Positions 24,571 to 35,759 of a stretch of 64,000 nucleotides of DNA are shown piece by piece. The stretch is from positions 1,119,980 through 1,183,979 of the forward strand of contig ML976667.1 of the NCBI GenBank assembly GCA_010015655.1, read 5' to 3'. The position numbers were made by a program, and so were the translations under genes. The notes beneath the pieces are model-generated. The model was not told the origin of the DNA. It was given only the letters and a program-made list of their open reading frames with translations, and searched no databases. Position 1 is the stretch's first letter; each line of letters starts with the position of its first letter. This DNA comes from Bimuria novae-zelandiae CBS 107.79 (lineage: Eukaryota > Ascomycota > Dothideomycetes > Pleosporales > Didymosphaeriaceae).

Positions 24571-25473
24571 CTACAACCTTCCGTGCTCAACCTTCAGCCT
24601 CTTCCACATACCCACGTGCTCGATACCCTCCTCTACCCAGTGTGGCTCCTTTTCGATCTCTACTTCGCCCTTCTCGTTCACGAGCTCTTCTTTGAAACCG
24701 AAATGTTTCTCCCAGTAGCCCTTCAGGTTGGCTTGCGCGTGGATCATGATCAAGCCTTGCCACGTGACGGCGTCTTGCGAAGCGTGACCGCGTAGGTTCG
24801 CAAGCTCCAAGGTCGTGGGCGAGGGCGGCTGATAGATGACGTCGGGATGCTTTGAAGCGTACTCTAGGGCGGTGTTGACCAGCAGCTTAGCAAGACCAAG
24901 TTTGCGGTAGGGTGCTAGCACAGCTAACCGGCCAAGCTTGACGTACGGCTCTGCAGGGTGTTTCTTCTTCGGCACTGCCTCGAGGCCTTCGCCGGGAGGT
25001 GGGTCTGCGTCACCGTGCTTGTCCACTAACTTCGCCTCTGTGGCGGTCTCGAGGTATTTGTTCGGTCCGTGAGGCGCCGGGATCAGCCTAAGTGTGCCCA
25101 CCGGGAGTCTCGATGCCGACGCGCTGGCCCTTCTAGTCTCCTCCTCTTTGCTCATGGAGCCTTCTGGACGCATGGTTTTCGGTGGTGAGCTTGCAGTTGA
25201 TGCCACTGATGCATATACCACCCAGTGCCAACTCCGTGCATCGTCTTGGTCGAATTCTGCCTCTAGCGGCACACCTTGTTCTCCATATACCTCTTCGCGC
25301 ACGAACATGGCGTCGCGGAATATTTGCGGTATTAAGGCAGCCTGCTGCGTGTGCGGCTTGGTGTTGTCGTACTCGCTGAGATCGTTCCTGGGTGGGGAAA
25401 GCATGGAGAGGAATTCGGTGCCTCCGTTGCCATTGCCGTTCGCGGTGCCGAAGCCGGTCGTGACGGAGGTCAT
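24571..25473 (-). CDS. GNAT-family N-acetyltransferase
   Basis: Single-exon frame; the first ATG in frame is at 25473, giving 300 residues. The frame is open a further 27 codons without an ATG, so a 5' exon ending at the CCCTGCAG acceptor upstream is possible. The fold is read as: RDAMFVREEVYGEQGVPLEA (beta1-alpha1), SWHWVVYAS, PVGTLRLIPAPHG, then the acetyl-CoA pyrophosphate-binding block VKLGRLAVLAPYRKLGLAKL (the R/Q-x-x-G-x-G/A loop region appears as YRKLGLA), followed by the C-terminal GYWEKHFGFK. Fungal members of this kind have a 60-80-residue low-complexity insertion between strands, seen here as a charged segment with PPPGEGLEAVPKKKHPAEP. They transfer acetyl from acetyl-CoA to an amine; the substrate is unknown and no pathway neighbour suggests one. 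Confidence 0.82.
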   Translation of the reverse strand: MTSVTTGFGTANGNGNGGTEFLSMLSPPRNDLSEYDNTKPHTQQAALIPQIFRDAMFVREEVYGEQGVPLEAEFDQDDARSWHWVVYASVASTASSPPKTMRPEGSMSKEEETRRASASASRLPVGTLRLIPAPHGPNKYLETATEAKLVDKHGDADPPPGEGLEAVPKKKHPAEPYVKLGRLAVLAPYRKLGLAKLLVNTALEYASKHPDVIYQPPSPTTLELANLRGHASQDAVTWQGLIMIHAQANLKGYWEKHFGFKEELVNEKGEVEIEKEPHWVEEGIEHVGMWKRLKVEHGRL

Positions 25474-26344
25474 GGTGGGCGGTCGGTGGGGGTGAGGTGC
25501 GGGGTGCCCGTTGGGGGAATAAGGCTGTGTCTGCCCAAGAGTGATGTCGCTCACGTTGAGCTGCAGGGTCTGGTAGCGTGGCTATCGCGAGGAATGGCGT
25601 GCTATAGATTGCAAACAGCAGGCGCGACGTTGTGCCCTTTCCCCTCTTTTAAGCACTTGGGCGTCGCGCCTTCCTCGACAAAAACAAACCCGAAGGTACA
25701 GTGATCTCCAAAATCTGAGTCACACAGCCCGAACAGTAGCGTGTTTCGCCCTTGATACCAGAGCGATCAGCGAGACGATCCTTGGGGAGGCCATATTTTA
25801 AGGTGTGTTGCGTGCGCTCCCGACAGGCTCATGGCATCGTCGTGGACCCTGATGACGTCGCACGCCAAGCCGGGAGCAGAAGGGGTCTTTGCAAACCCTG
25901 CAAGCTTGGGTTTTTACAAAGGGTAAGCTCAAGAAGTTTTTCCGTCACGTGACGCGCTATAACCCCTAAACGAGGTGGTCCGAGCGCCTTTGTACGCGTA
26001 GCAGGATGACGAGGATATGAGGCAGCATATGAGCGAAACGCTTCACCCAACCTACTTTCTGCATGTTGCAAAGCTCTGCGAGCAAGCTGGTGGCCAGAAC
26101 AAATTTGCAGCATAACAAGAATATCTTATTCTGGTGTATTTGCTTCTATTTTTCGATAAAAAGAAGATGCGTGACTTTCGGTGTTACTACCCCTGCAAGA
26201 ATCCCTGCAGCACGTGACGGACGAACTTCTTGAGCTTACCCATTCACGCGGGTGACAAAATAAGCGAGACTCAGTGCCAAGGATTGCGACGCGTCTCACC
26301 CACCACCTTATTTACTACTATTATCAAGACAACCAATAATCCGT
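25474..26344. other. intergenic, transposon left flank
   Basis: Upstream region of the acetyltransferase, then the left flank of the transposase relic. A 94-codon minus frame (25829-26113) has no recognisable motif. I could not find a terminal repeat here matching the right side of the relic. Confidence 0.5.
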
Positions 26345-27478
26345 ATGCCTACTACGCGGGCTCAATCGATTCGTCTCAGTCAGAATAGCCACTCTGGCTA
26401 CAAACACCATGATACGCCGAAGAAGAATCGTATTATTGGGGCCTGCGAATACCTCGACGCGAAGGGCATTAAGGGCTAGAAAGCTCTTGTATTTGAACAA
26501 TTTGGAGTCAGTAAAGCTCGTGGATGGGAGATCCTACGCAGTGGGCGCGATCGCCGGCGACTTGGTGTTGATTCCACTCATACAGAGACTCGAGGGCGCC
26601 CTCTATTGATATCACCTACAGAGCTACACAAACTTGATCAATTAGTGGAGGACCTCGACTGCGAGGGGCGCTCTATAAGCTGGGAAACTCTTGCTCATGA
26701 ATCAGGGCTTGACGTCTCTGCGCGTATAATCAAGAGAGCTATGGGAACCCTCAACTATCGCAAGTGTATTGCCTGTAAGAAGGGCTGGGTTAATAAGGCG
26801 ACAGCAGCAAATCGCAAGCAATACGCAGAGCTCATGCTCGAGCGCTACCCTCAGCAGAAGGACTGGTATCACGTACGATTCTCTGACGAGGCTCATATTG
26901 GCTTTGGTCCTTAGGGCCAGCTGCGAATTATCCGGAAACCAGGTCAGAGATATTGCGCCAATTGTATACAAGAGAGCACCGAGCCTGACGAGCAAGACAA
27001 GAAGAAACTCCACGTATAGGCTGCCGTAGGCTTCCACTTCAAATCGCCACTAGTTTTCTACAATATTAATACTAATACCAATAGGAAAATAACCCAGCGC
27101 GCGTATATTGATCAGATTCTTGAGCCTATCGCCAAGCCTTGGATAAAACACCAGCCTAGCTTTGTACTAGAGGAGGATCGCGACTCAGGCCATGGCACCA
27201 GCAAGAGCAATATTGTCCGTACGTGGAAGCAGGCAAATAGCCTCAACTCCTACTTCAATTGCTCCTCCTCGCCTGACCTCTCACCAATTGAAAACGCTTG
27301 GTCTCCTATGAAACAATACGTGCGCAAATATAGCCACTGGGATATTGAGACTACTCAGGAGCTTGCAGTAGAGGGCTGGGATAGTGTAAGGCAGCGATAT
27401 ATTGATCGCTGCGTATTGAGTATGCCCCAGAGACTCAAGGACGTGGTTGAGGCTGAGGGCCGTATGACAGGCTGGTAA
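26345..27478 (+). mobile_element. decayed Tc1/mariner-like transposase
   Basis: One 378-codon frame from ATG 26345 to TAA 27478 with no net frameshift but three internal TAG codons (in KGIKG-stop-KAL, at 26912-26914, and after KKKLHV). Each is one transition away from CAG or TGG. The N-terminal half has a helix-turn-helix (VFEQFGVSKARGWEIL and TETRGRP) and a second HTH-like block (SWETLAHESGL). The catalytic triad is recognisable: Asp in RFSDEAHIGFG, Asp in EEDRDSGHGTS, and Glu in DLSPIENAW. Full-length, stop-broken and frame-intact is what point mutation without indels produces. The element cannot encode an active transposase. Terminal repeats were not resolved, partly because the right flank runs into an assembly gap. 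Confidence 0.85.
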
Positions 27479-27626
27479 CTAACAAAACACCAAAAAAAAG
27501 TCTGTATACGATTTTACAGTATTGCCAGCAGCCTTATATCAATATATTATCGCGTCAAATGGCCTACGTTCGGATATATAGTACAAAATTGTACGGTGGT
27601 GAGGAATCGGATCATTTTCGGCTATT

Positions 27627-28216
27627 NNNNNNNNNNNNNNNNNNNNNNNNNNNNNNNNNNNNNNNNNNNNNNNNNNNNNNNNNNNNNNNNNNNNNNNNNN
27701 NNNNNNNNNNNNNNNNNNNNNNNNNNNNNNNNNNNNNNNNNNNNNNNNNNNNNNNNNNNNNNNNNNNNNNNNNNNNNNNNNNNNNNNNNNNNNNNNNNNN
27801 NNNNNNNNNNNNNNNNNNNNNNNNNNNNNNNNNNNNNNNNNNNNNNNNNNNNNNNNNNNNNNNNNNNNNNNNNNNNNNNNNNNNNNNNNNNNNNNNNNNN
27901 NNNNNNNNNNNNNNNNNNNNNNNNNNNNNNNNNNNNNNNNNNNNNNNNNNNNNNNNNNNNNNNNNNNNNNNNNNNNNNNNNNNNNNNNNNNNNNNNNNNN
28001 NNNNNNNNNNNNNNNNNNNNNNNNNNNNNNNNNNNNNNNNNNNNNNNNNNNNNNNNNNNNNNNNNNNNNNNNNNNNNNNNNNNNNNNNNNNNNNNNNNNN
28101 NNNNNNNNNNNNNNNNNNNNNNNNNNNNNNNNNNNNNNNNNNNNNNNNNNNNNNNNNNNNNNNNNNNNNNNNNNNNNNNNNNNNNNNNNNNNNNNNNNNN
28201 NNNNNNNNNNNNNNNN
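27627..28216. other. assembly gap (590 N)
   Basis: Run of N. The 148 bases before it (27479-27626) are the right flank of the transposase relic. Predicted frames crossing the gap are artefacts. The gap sits exactly between a transposon and a dispersed repeat, a usual place for assembly failure. Confidence 1.
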
Positions 28217-28506
28217 TAAGTGCCTATAGGCCTGGTACGAAAGGATACGGAAAAGGTACTGAACTACAAAGGCCCCAAGCTCCTCTAAATACACCTCTTC
28301 CCAGATGGCTAGCTAGCACATAACTGCCATAGGTTGACCGTCGGTCTGATGGATCCGAAATAGGTCCGAATCGGATTCGTAGTTCCCCATCGGTCTGATA
28401 GATCCGAAATTGGTCCGATACGGATGAGTGTCGGTTTTCGGATGATCTCGAATCCTGTCTTGACTGGCCAAGGGTTCTCGTGTCGACGAGCGATTGTTCC
28501 TGTTAC
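28217..28506 (+). repeat. dispersed repeat, copy A
   Basis: About 290 bp, near-identical in reverse complement to 51176-51480. It starts at the gap edge, so its left end may be missing. Inside are two direct sub-repeats built on CGGTCTGATGGATCCGAAAT and CGGTCTGATAGATCCGAAAT. CpG sites are largely intact, in contrast with the AT-rich DNA to its right, so it probably arrived later or escaped mutation. No coding capacity. Could be a solo LTR or a MITE. Confidence 0.85.
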
Positions 28507-29893
28507 ATATAATAGCTTTACCTATTTTACTAAGCACTAAGCGGGTGCTTTATAAAAAAAATTCTAAGAGTAGAAGTTATTACTAAGCTTTATATAGGGC
28601 CTATAAGCTTTATAGGGTTTTAAAAACCTAATTTAATTAATTTAATATTTAATAAGCTGTTAGAGGAGTAACTAGTCAGTTAGTTACTTAAGATAATAGT
28701 AGTATAAGGCCTAAATTATATAAGTAGAGTCTAAAAGTCTACTAACTAGTTTATATAATACGCTTTTACAGCGCTTCTTTTCTTACCTTATTATATAATA
28801 TAATAAAGCGCTTTTTCTTAATTAAGGCTATGTTATTAAGTATAGAGAAAGCTTAGAACTTATTATAATAGTATATTTTAAGTTTAAAGAAAGAAGTAAA
28901 ATCTAAAGGCTATAGTAAGTATAAGATATACGCTAAAAAGTATAGTAAATAAATTTTATTAATTTTATAGAGCTATATAAAGTTAATTAGTATATAAAGC
29001 TATAGTTATTAAGAAGGAGTAGATAATAGCTATTAAAAAATAATAAAGTATTTAGTATAAATATACGCTATAACTATTTATATTTACTTAAGTTAGCCGA
29101 CTAGCTATTCTTTAATATTATATAAAGCTATATTAGTATGCCTTATACTAATAACTAAGTATTAAAATTTAATGCTAGTAGCTAAAGTAGTTTTAATAAT
29201 AGACATCTACTTATAATCTTTTAAAGATTTAATATAAGCTTTCTTTTTTAAGGAGCTTATAAGTACTTAAGCATTTATATATAATCCTAGTGCGTACCTA
29301 CTCTTATCTATATACTGTATATCCTTATATTATATCCCTAGCTCTATTCTCGTCCGCTTAAAAAGCTTAAGAAAGGCGTTTATAGTATTATACTTAGTTA
29401 CTATAGTTTATACGCTCTTAATTATTTAGCTAATTATAAATATAACGCGTAGGTTACGGGTAATAAAATAAAGTATTTATAGTTACCTAAGAGGCTTATA
29501 GTCCCTGTTTATGCGAAAGAGCTAGGTAGCTATTTTTTATATATAAGAATAGGAGGGAGGCTATACGCGTGCGTCTTTATTAAGTATTTAATTTACTAAA
29601 AATGCCTCTTATTTAAGAGTTAATTACTACTATTAGTAATAAGCTATTATATAAGATTAGTAGCTATTAATACGCTTTTAAAGTAATAATTAAGGAATAC
29701 TATACGCCTTAGTAGCTTATTACTAGCTTTTAAAAATACTAGTATTAAGATTACGGATAGTATTATTAAATATAACCTTATAAAGATCTATTTTAAGTAT
29801 ATGGCGTTGAAGTATAGAGCGTCAAAAACAGAGTAACGCGTTGTGGTGGGGTGGCCGAGAAGTATATGTGGCCGAAAAATATATAGCCGAGCT
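28507..29893 (+). mobile_element. AT-rich TIR element, copy 1 (left-truncated)
   Basis: Colinear with the element at 59243-61115 from an internal point (shared TTTTACTAAGCACTAAGC) to the right terminal repeat ending CCGAGCT at 29893, followed by TA. The left terminal repeat is absent and the dispersed repeat abuts instead, so this copy was truncated or split. Extremely AT- and TA-rich, with stops in all frames; no coding capacity remains. Confidence 0.8.
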
Positions 29894-29895
29894 TA

Positions 29896-31228
29896 TTGTC
29901 AACGAGGTTGAAGTCACAAAAAGGTGCTTCGAAAGGAAATTGTTGAATACAAAATTATTTCAAGAGACTAGACATACTTGCTGCCTAGTAATCAGCATGT
30001 TCCGCACCAAGCAATGGAGTACATCCAAGCTGTTACTAGATGGCTGTCAATTCCGTCAACCCTAACATAATCCGCGCGCATTGTGATATTAAGCTCGGTG
30101 AGTCAGTACGTGAAGTGTTTTATTACGTCTTTCAGTGTGAATGTAAGGTCACAGACTGTGTTATCCCGAAAGTGACATCAAATTTTGGGGGCTTTTGTGG
30201 GTTGAACAGGGAGCAGTAAATTCGGGTATCAATAGAGGCATGGGCTTTTAAGGCCTACAGTATCCATTCACAACCTTACTAGATCAGAAGATAGATAGAC
30301 GCAAGAGACAGCACGTTGTTCACAACAGACCTAGACACTTCAAATTCGAACGAAGCGCAGAGCTCCTGCTAAGATAATAATATCCTTGCGTGGACATAAC
30401 GCAGTGAGAAATCGGTTGTTACCCCTGGATGTAATTCCAGAAGCTGCTCCGCATTTCGATATCTTCATGTACACAATCTCTTTATCTCAATTCTGATCAT
30501 GACGTGACTGGAGGAGTCTTTACGCTTGATGTTGCGAGGCTATGCTTCGGAAGTAGGATGAAAGTTATTTAGAGCCGCGGCACATTCAAAAGGCTCCAGA
30601 GCAGTTTCAGTTAATTTTATCTAATCTCTCGCTTTGCTTGCGTCAACGTGAGCTGTCTGCATTTAAGGGAAGGGTACAAGGTTAGTGCGAGTCAAAAGAG
30701 TATGTTAAGGGATCTATGGCATGTCTTGGTACGACGAATGCGCTTTGTGCCCGATAAAGGGAACACTTTTGATCAAGCTCTTCTGGAGGGCTGTAATGGA
30801 TTCGATCATGTGAGCTACTGCACACCTCGGAAAAGAATCCGCCCTGGCATCAATCTGCCCATCGCGCGATAGATCCGGAAGATGCTCCCAGCAGAATCAA
30901 CGTCCGGTTGCTGGAATGCATCCAGGAGACATCTTCTCCGTTCGATATGCTTGCAGTAGCGTGGACACACAGTGGAGCGATATCAGATACAGGACCAGTG
31001 CAGGCAGTGACCAAATGTTTGAAAACCGAGTCAATTGTGTGATTTTTGGTACAGGCTGTTTACCCTAACCGCTAAGATCCTCATGCCATTTCATATCGTC
31101 CGAAGCGCATGAAGTAGCGTGAAAGCCAATGAATGCCCTTTGATAACACCGTGAGTGCACCCCCCCGTTCGAGAAGCCTTGTCCCCATACCACACAAAGC
31201 CCCAGCTGCCCAGCGCTAGCGAAAACAT
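29896..31228. other. intergenic
   Basis: Returns to normal base composition right of the TIR element. Short frames only (74 codons at 29841-30065 and 30648-30872), no motif. The right end is the 3' flank of the ribosomal protein gene. Confidence 0.6.
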
Positions 31229-32246
31229 TTATCCCTTCTTCTTGGACACACCGACAGTGCGACCGCGGCGACCAGTCGTCTTGGAGTGCTGGCCGCGCAC
31301 ACGGAGGCCCCAGTAGTGTCGGAGACCACGGTGAGCACGGATCTTCTTCAAGCGCTCGAGATCCTCACGGAGCTTGCTGTCGACACCGTTGGCAAGGACC
31401 TGGGAGTTCTTGCCGTCGACAATGTCGCGCTGCCTGTTCAGGAACCAAGTGGGGATCTTGTCTGCGAGATGTCAGTGCTTGCAACGCTGTAAGCTGTTGA
31501 TGGCAAGACATACACTGGAGAGGGTTCTGGAGAATGGTGACGATACGCTCGAGCTCTTCGGAGGTGAGATCACCAGCGCGCTTGGAAAGGTCGACATCGG
31601 CCTTTTTGCAGACCAAGTTGGAGTACCGGCGACCGACACCCTTGATCTTGGTCATCGCGTACATAACCTTCTGCTTGCCATCGACGTTCGTGTTCAACAA
31701 ACGGATGATGTATTGGAAGCTGCAGAGGGTCAGCATCGTGTTCAACATCGGCCATACAGGTGGGCGTTGTCCAAGTATAGCGCAAAACCGTCAAACATCC
31801 GAAGCAGTCGTCCGCACCCGACCTTCGCACGAGTCCCCTAGACAGCATTTTGCCCACATCCCATGACGTTCGACTCTGGCAGGTGGTTTCCCATCGTAAC
31901 GCAAGCTTCCGACTCTTGTTTTTGGCATTCCCCCATAGCTCAACTTTGCTGTCCAGGTTCTTCGTGCGAGTCTCGGTAGGGATTGGTTACTGTTTGTTCG
32001 AGGCGGTCTTGCGGTAGTAATGCGGACGGAGAATGGTGGTATGTACAGGTGAACGGGAATACATACTTGGACTTCTCTCCGGTGACGAGCGCTACGATGT
32101 TGTCAGTCAATTTGTGCAAGAAAGGCGACGAGCGATAGCGATATATTCACCCCCGCTCAGTCAGCACGGCGCGCAGCGGGCTGTCGCCAAAGTAGAGCGA
32201 CCGTATTTGGCGAATATCATCGTCTAGAGGGGGCGTACTCACACAT
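31229..32246 (-). CDS. RPS18: 40S ribosomal protein S18 (uS13)
   Basis: Four coding exons: 32246-32243 (only ATGT), 32091-32067, 31719-31514 and 31461-31229; introns of 151, 347 and 52 bp. All phases agree and yield 155 residues, the usual length. Start is [20 protein letters not shown]. Diagnostic blocks are [71 protein letters not shown] and the basic end [14 protein letters not shown]. uS13 sits in the head of the small subunit and contacts tRNA at the subunit bridge. The first exon is confirmed by the Ser codon formed across the junction (T plus CG) and by good splice sites (GTGAGT donor, CGTAG acceptor). Long 5' introns are common in fungal ribosomal protein genes. High expression expected. 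Confidence 0.95.
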
Positions 32247-33064
32247 GATGGCGGCTTGTCTGGTGCTCGTCGATGGGTGTTGTCGTTGGCTTTAGCGAGG
32301 TCGACACGAAAGGTTGACGCTGGATTTCGAAAGTTGTGTGGGTTGGTCCGTGCGAGTGGCTTGGCGTACTAAGCTGGATTCGAGCCGAGCCCCATCCCCA
32401 AACCTCACATCCCTTCGCTCAACACCAGATGATCTTCGCGTGGAACAAACGCCTCTCGGGCGTGATGGCACGGAAAACGCCTTAGGTCGCTTCTATCTCC
32501 GCTTCAGCTTCATGCGATAGACGCGTCTCAACATTGGCGTCATCGTTCTAGAAAAGATGGCTGTGGGCGGTCCGTGTGAGGATAAAACCCGTCATGTGCC
32601 TGACGGTGATCATATTTCGGCCTCCACGCCTCTAAGACCAACTGCATCGCGATGCACTCTTGCGCGATACCTAACTGGTGGTGGCGGTGCTCCCGAGAAG
32701 ACGACTGCGCCACCCCAAGACTTCTCAACAGAACACCTTCGGAACTCGCTCGTGATGCCTTAGACAAGGCAGCAAGATCTGTATTAGGCATCGCTGATGT
32801 GTGACCATCAAATGGTCTCGATAAAAGGTCCTTGCGGCCCTGTGCCTTACTGCCTATCCATGAGCCTGGCTATTGTTATGGCCCCCGGGCGAGCCTCGTG
32901 TGCATATCTCACTACTGTTCCGTCAGCTGCTGTCAGTCTCTGTATTTTCGCCCCGGGCTAATGTGCAGTTCAAATCAAGCACTGCCAGTGGATCCACAAA
33001 GAGCCCGTACTCCTCCATCTTGACTACAGTGGATGATCAGTGTCCTTTGTGGACAGGCAACAAC
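32247..33064. other. intergenic between divergent genes
   Basis: Promoter side of the S18 gene and 5' flank of the plus-strand hypothetical gene. The frame of the latter is open further left (to ~32873) without an ATG, so a 5' exon here is possible. Confidence 0.55.
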
Positions 33065-34501
33065 ATGGACTCGCCTTTACCGACCCCTTTACGGCGCGAT
33101 ACCGTCTCCACCACTAGCAGCGACAAGCTACCATCGCTACCTTCAGGCAGATGGCCCCTCACAATCCACGGAAACTGCTCGAGGTGCGGTCACCATCACA
33201 AGGCTGTGATGATTCAGATAAGCGTCGTCGAAGGCATATGTGAAGCCAGCCATGTGACCTGTGAACGCTGCGATCAGAAATGGCTTACCATTGGTGGAGT
33301 AAACACTACGCAGATATCACTGCTCAGTACCATAACGAGAGATTTGGACCACGGCGAGATCAACTTCCGCTATACGCTGTTCAGTATGGTACGATCAGCA
33401 GCCTCAATTGCCTCACCAACAGCCTTGTCCAATGTTCCCGAAGACCCATCGCCTACGCCATCCCGTAGCTCTTCCGGACAAGCTCGTGGTACCCAGCTTC
33501 GTCACGCAGACACCGGAATACAAAACACTTCAGTCCACGACAACGAGGCTGCGACAACAAGTGGTATAGACGCGAACCCGAGTCATCTTCCTGATAGGAT
33601 AGTCAAAGATTATGAGGCTTCGAGTCGGCCATTACTCACCAAGGTTAAACGCAAACTCAAAAACACCATTGGCATGTTGAGAAAAGTACAAACGAAGAAG
33701 TCTCGCCAAGCGCAGGAAGGCACCAGAGAGATTGTTGACGAGCATCTCGAGCCGCAATTGCCACATGCACTGTCCGAAGAGTCAGTCAACAGTGATATGG
33801 CCTCCGGAGACGGTGAACATGCTCACGAAAACCCCGCGATGACTGCCGCTCAGGCAATTGAAGACCTGAAGAGCTTCGACAAGGAGGTGATTCGCAACAT
33901 GACCTCTCAGCAACGCAAGGATTGGATCCGGGAGCATATCACAGCTTTCAAATGCCGCTGTTCTCACGAATGCGTTTGCAAGCGACGTCATTCAGCTTCC
34001 TCTGCGACCGAACGCAGCAGTATCAGACAATATCGCGTTCCTTCCATTGGGTCATCTTTCCAACGTGTTGCCCTCGGCCAGATGGGAAGCCAGTTCGACG
34101 TGCTTCCAGGCGCCCTCTTCACTCACACCGGGCCCTTGACTATCAGCGCGACAAGGATATCCGAGGCAGACACTGCCGTTGATCGTCAATCGACCGCTCC
34201 ATCTCCGCGCCACTCTCGCCTGGATTCTACGCAATCAGCCCACCGCTCCCGCTCGCCACGACCAGCGTCACTCTTGCAAGCGCGCCGTTCCTGGCAGCCT
34301 TCTCGAAATACTCGCGGTCAGCGAAATTCTATGGACTCAATGCTTGCGGGCAGTACGGTTCGCAGCTCCTGGCGTGGACCGGCTCGCCTTTCCAATACTT
34401 CACTAGCACCAACACTGGCAGTTGGAAACGATGCTCAAGAACAGGCGGCCGCATCCGAGCCTGTAGTGCGAGAGGACGCTCCAGCCAGCTCGACATCATA
34501 G
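33065..34501 (+). CDS. hypothetical protein with Cys/His cluster
   Basis: 478 codons from the first ATG (33065). Residues ~28-80 hold NCSRCGHHHKAVMIQI followed by HVTCERCDQKW, a CxxC...CxxC arrangement with nearby histidines that could bind one zinc ion, then LTIGGVNTTQISLLSTITRD. The middle is Ser/Thr/Pro-rich, with a basic LLTKVKRKLKNTIGMLRKV segment. A second Cys/His knot follows late: FKCRCSHECVCKRRHS. The C-terminal 130 residues are Ser/Arg-rich and probably disordered. I recognise the layout as an uncharacterised ascomycete protein and know no function. The zinc-ribbon reading is inference from spacing. No introns are needed. Confidence 0.7.
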   Translation: MDSPLPTPLRRDTVSTTSSDKLPSLPSGRWPLTIHGNCSRCGHHHKAVMIQISVVEGICEASHVTCERCDQKWLTIGGVNTTQISLLSTITRDLDHGEINFRYTLFSMVRSAASIASPTALSNVPEDPSPTPSRSSSGQARGTQLRHADTGIQNTSVHDNEAATTSGIDANPSHLPDRIVKDYEASSRPLLTKVKRKLKNTIGMLRKVQTKKSRQAQEGTREIVDEHLEPQLPHALSEESVNSDMASGDGEHAHENPAMTAAQAIEDLKSFDKEVIRNMTSQQRKDWIREHITAFKCRCSHECVCKRRHSASSATERSSIRQYRVPSIGSSFQRVALGQMGSQFDVLPGALFTHTGPLTISATRISEADTAVDRQSTAPSPRHSRLDSTQSAHRSRSPRPASLLQARRSWQPSRNTRGQRNSMDSMLAGSTVRSSWRGPARLSNTSLAPTLAVGNDAQEQAAASEPVVREDAPASSTS

Positions 34502-35759
34502 GCGAAGAGCAAAGCTACGCTATCGACACGATGCTTGCATTGCAATTTTATTCACATTCTTGCATAGATTCGAGGTTTCATTGGTCATGCCATGGTATGC
34601 GTACTCCATTTTAAGCTCCTTGGGTGCTTGTTTCCTTATTACAGCGCTTTTCGGTTCTCAAGAAAGTTCTCTGATAGATCTACTGGTGGTTCGCACATGA
34701 TCGGTATTTGCGTGTGATGGGGGCTTACCGTTCTGCCACTGCTCTTGTTTTCTACCATGGAACGGCGATTATATTCTGCTTTTTTTTTTTTTTTTTTTTT
34801 AATAAAAAAAATGATGGCATATATTATCACCGTTGAGGTTTGAATCTATACCAATCTTCGTTCGTCCATACATTCTAACATCGATAAAAATCCATAAATA
34901 TGAGAAGTCGGGCAATGTCGCTACTGCGTGAACCACGTCTGTCCTGCAGCTCTAAGGAAGACTCGCTGCGCGGCTCCCAATCCGAATGGGGGTGACCGCA
35001 TCTCCCTAGCCAGCACGGTTTCCATACGGGACGTCTTAGCATCTTCTCGCAACTTGTGTATCCATCGCCTGTATAAGTACGTAAACTTAACGAATTTCCA
35101 AAGTGGCCTATAAGCATGCAAGACTATTTTCAATCACAGAGAGTCTGCGTCGGATATCGTTGAGGTGACACGGGAAGGCGCGTTCACTGTGGGGGGTGTG
35201 AAGCGACCACAGGCAAGCGGTGTTAGCACGTTTATGCTATACAACGCGTATTTGTCGTGTGACTATAGCAAGCGTGCTGGTTACGGCCACCGTGAGCACT
35301 GTCTTCCCGTTCCACTCTTTGCGCCGCACGCTTGAGTAGACATATATATTTCTTGAACCATGACAGTGAAAATGACTTCCCACTGTGTGTAGAGCAAACA
35401 CTATCTCAGCTTCTTATTCGCCGCAGATCTGGGCAACTTGTTGCAGTTGAGCACACGCGTGTTGATAGTGTTGGGCGCATCGAGACAGCCCCGGCCCAGC
35501 GCGGCTTGCTCAGTAGATGAACCGCGGCCAGTAAGCGCCCTTTCAAAATCATCTTTCTCTTGTAGTCGCCGCAATATCCTCTTCAACCCCCGTTCGCGCA
35601 TTCTCTTTGGTGGAATTCCCCTCAACAACCTTCCCATTTCGGTCGGCCTGTACAGTTGCGAAGCAGCCCCTGCTTCTACTGTTTGGTAGTCAAGAATTCC
35701 CTTCCCCCCTCGGCTTCTTCTGGCATCCTTGAGCTCGTCCACTGTCCTGTCTGGAAGTC
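34502..35759. other. intergenic
   Basis: Contains a run of about twenty T at 34780-34800 followed by AATAAAAAAAA. No gene or repeat otherwise seen; frames on both strands (up to 113 codons) lack motifs. Confidence 0.6.

Noticed and set aside
25474..25554. GTG start 27 codons upstream for the acetyltransferase
   Set aside because: Nuclear genes start at ATG almost always; the in-frame ATG at 25473 is used, with a possible upstream exon noted.
27539..28323. Frames of 207-254 codons spanning the N run
   Set aside because: Over 75 percent of each is undetermined sequence; they exist only because N does not form stops.
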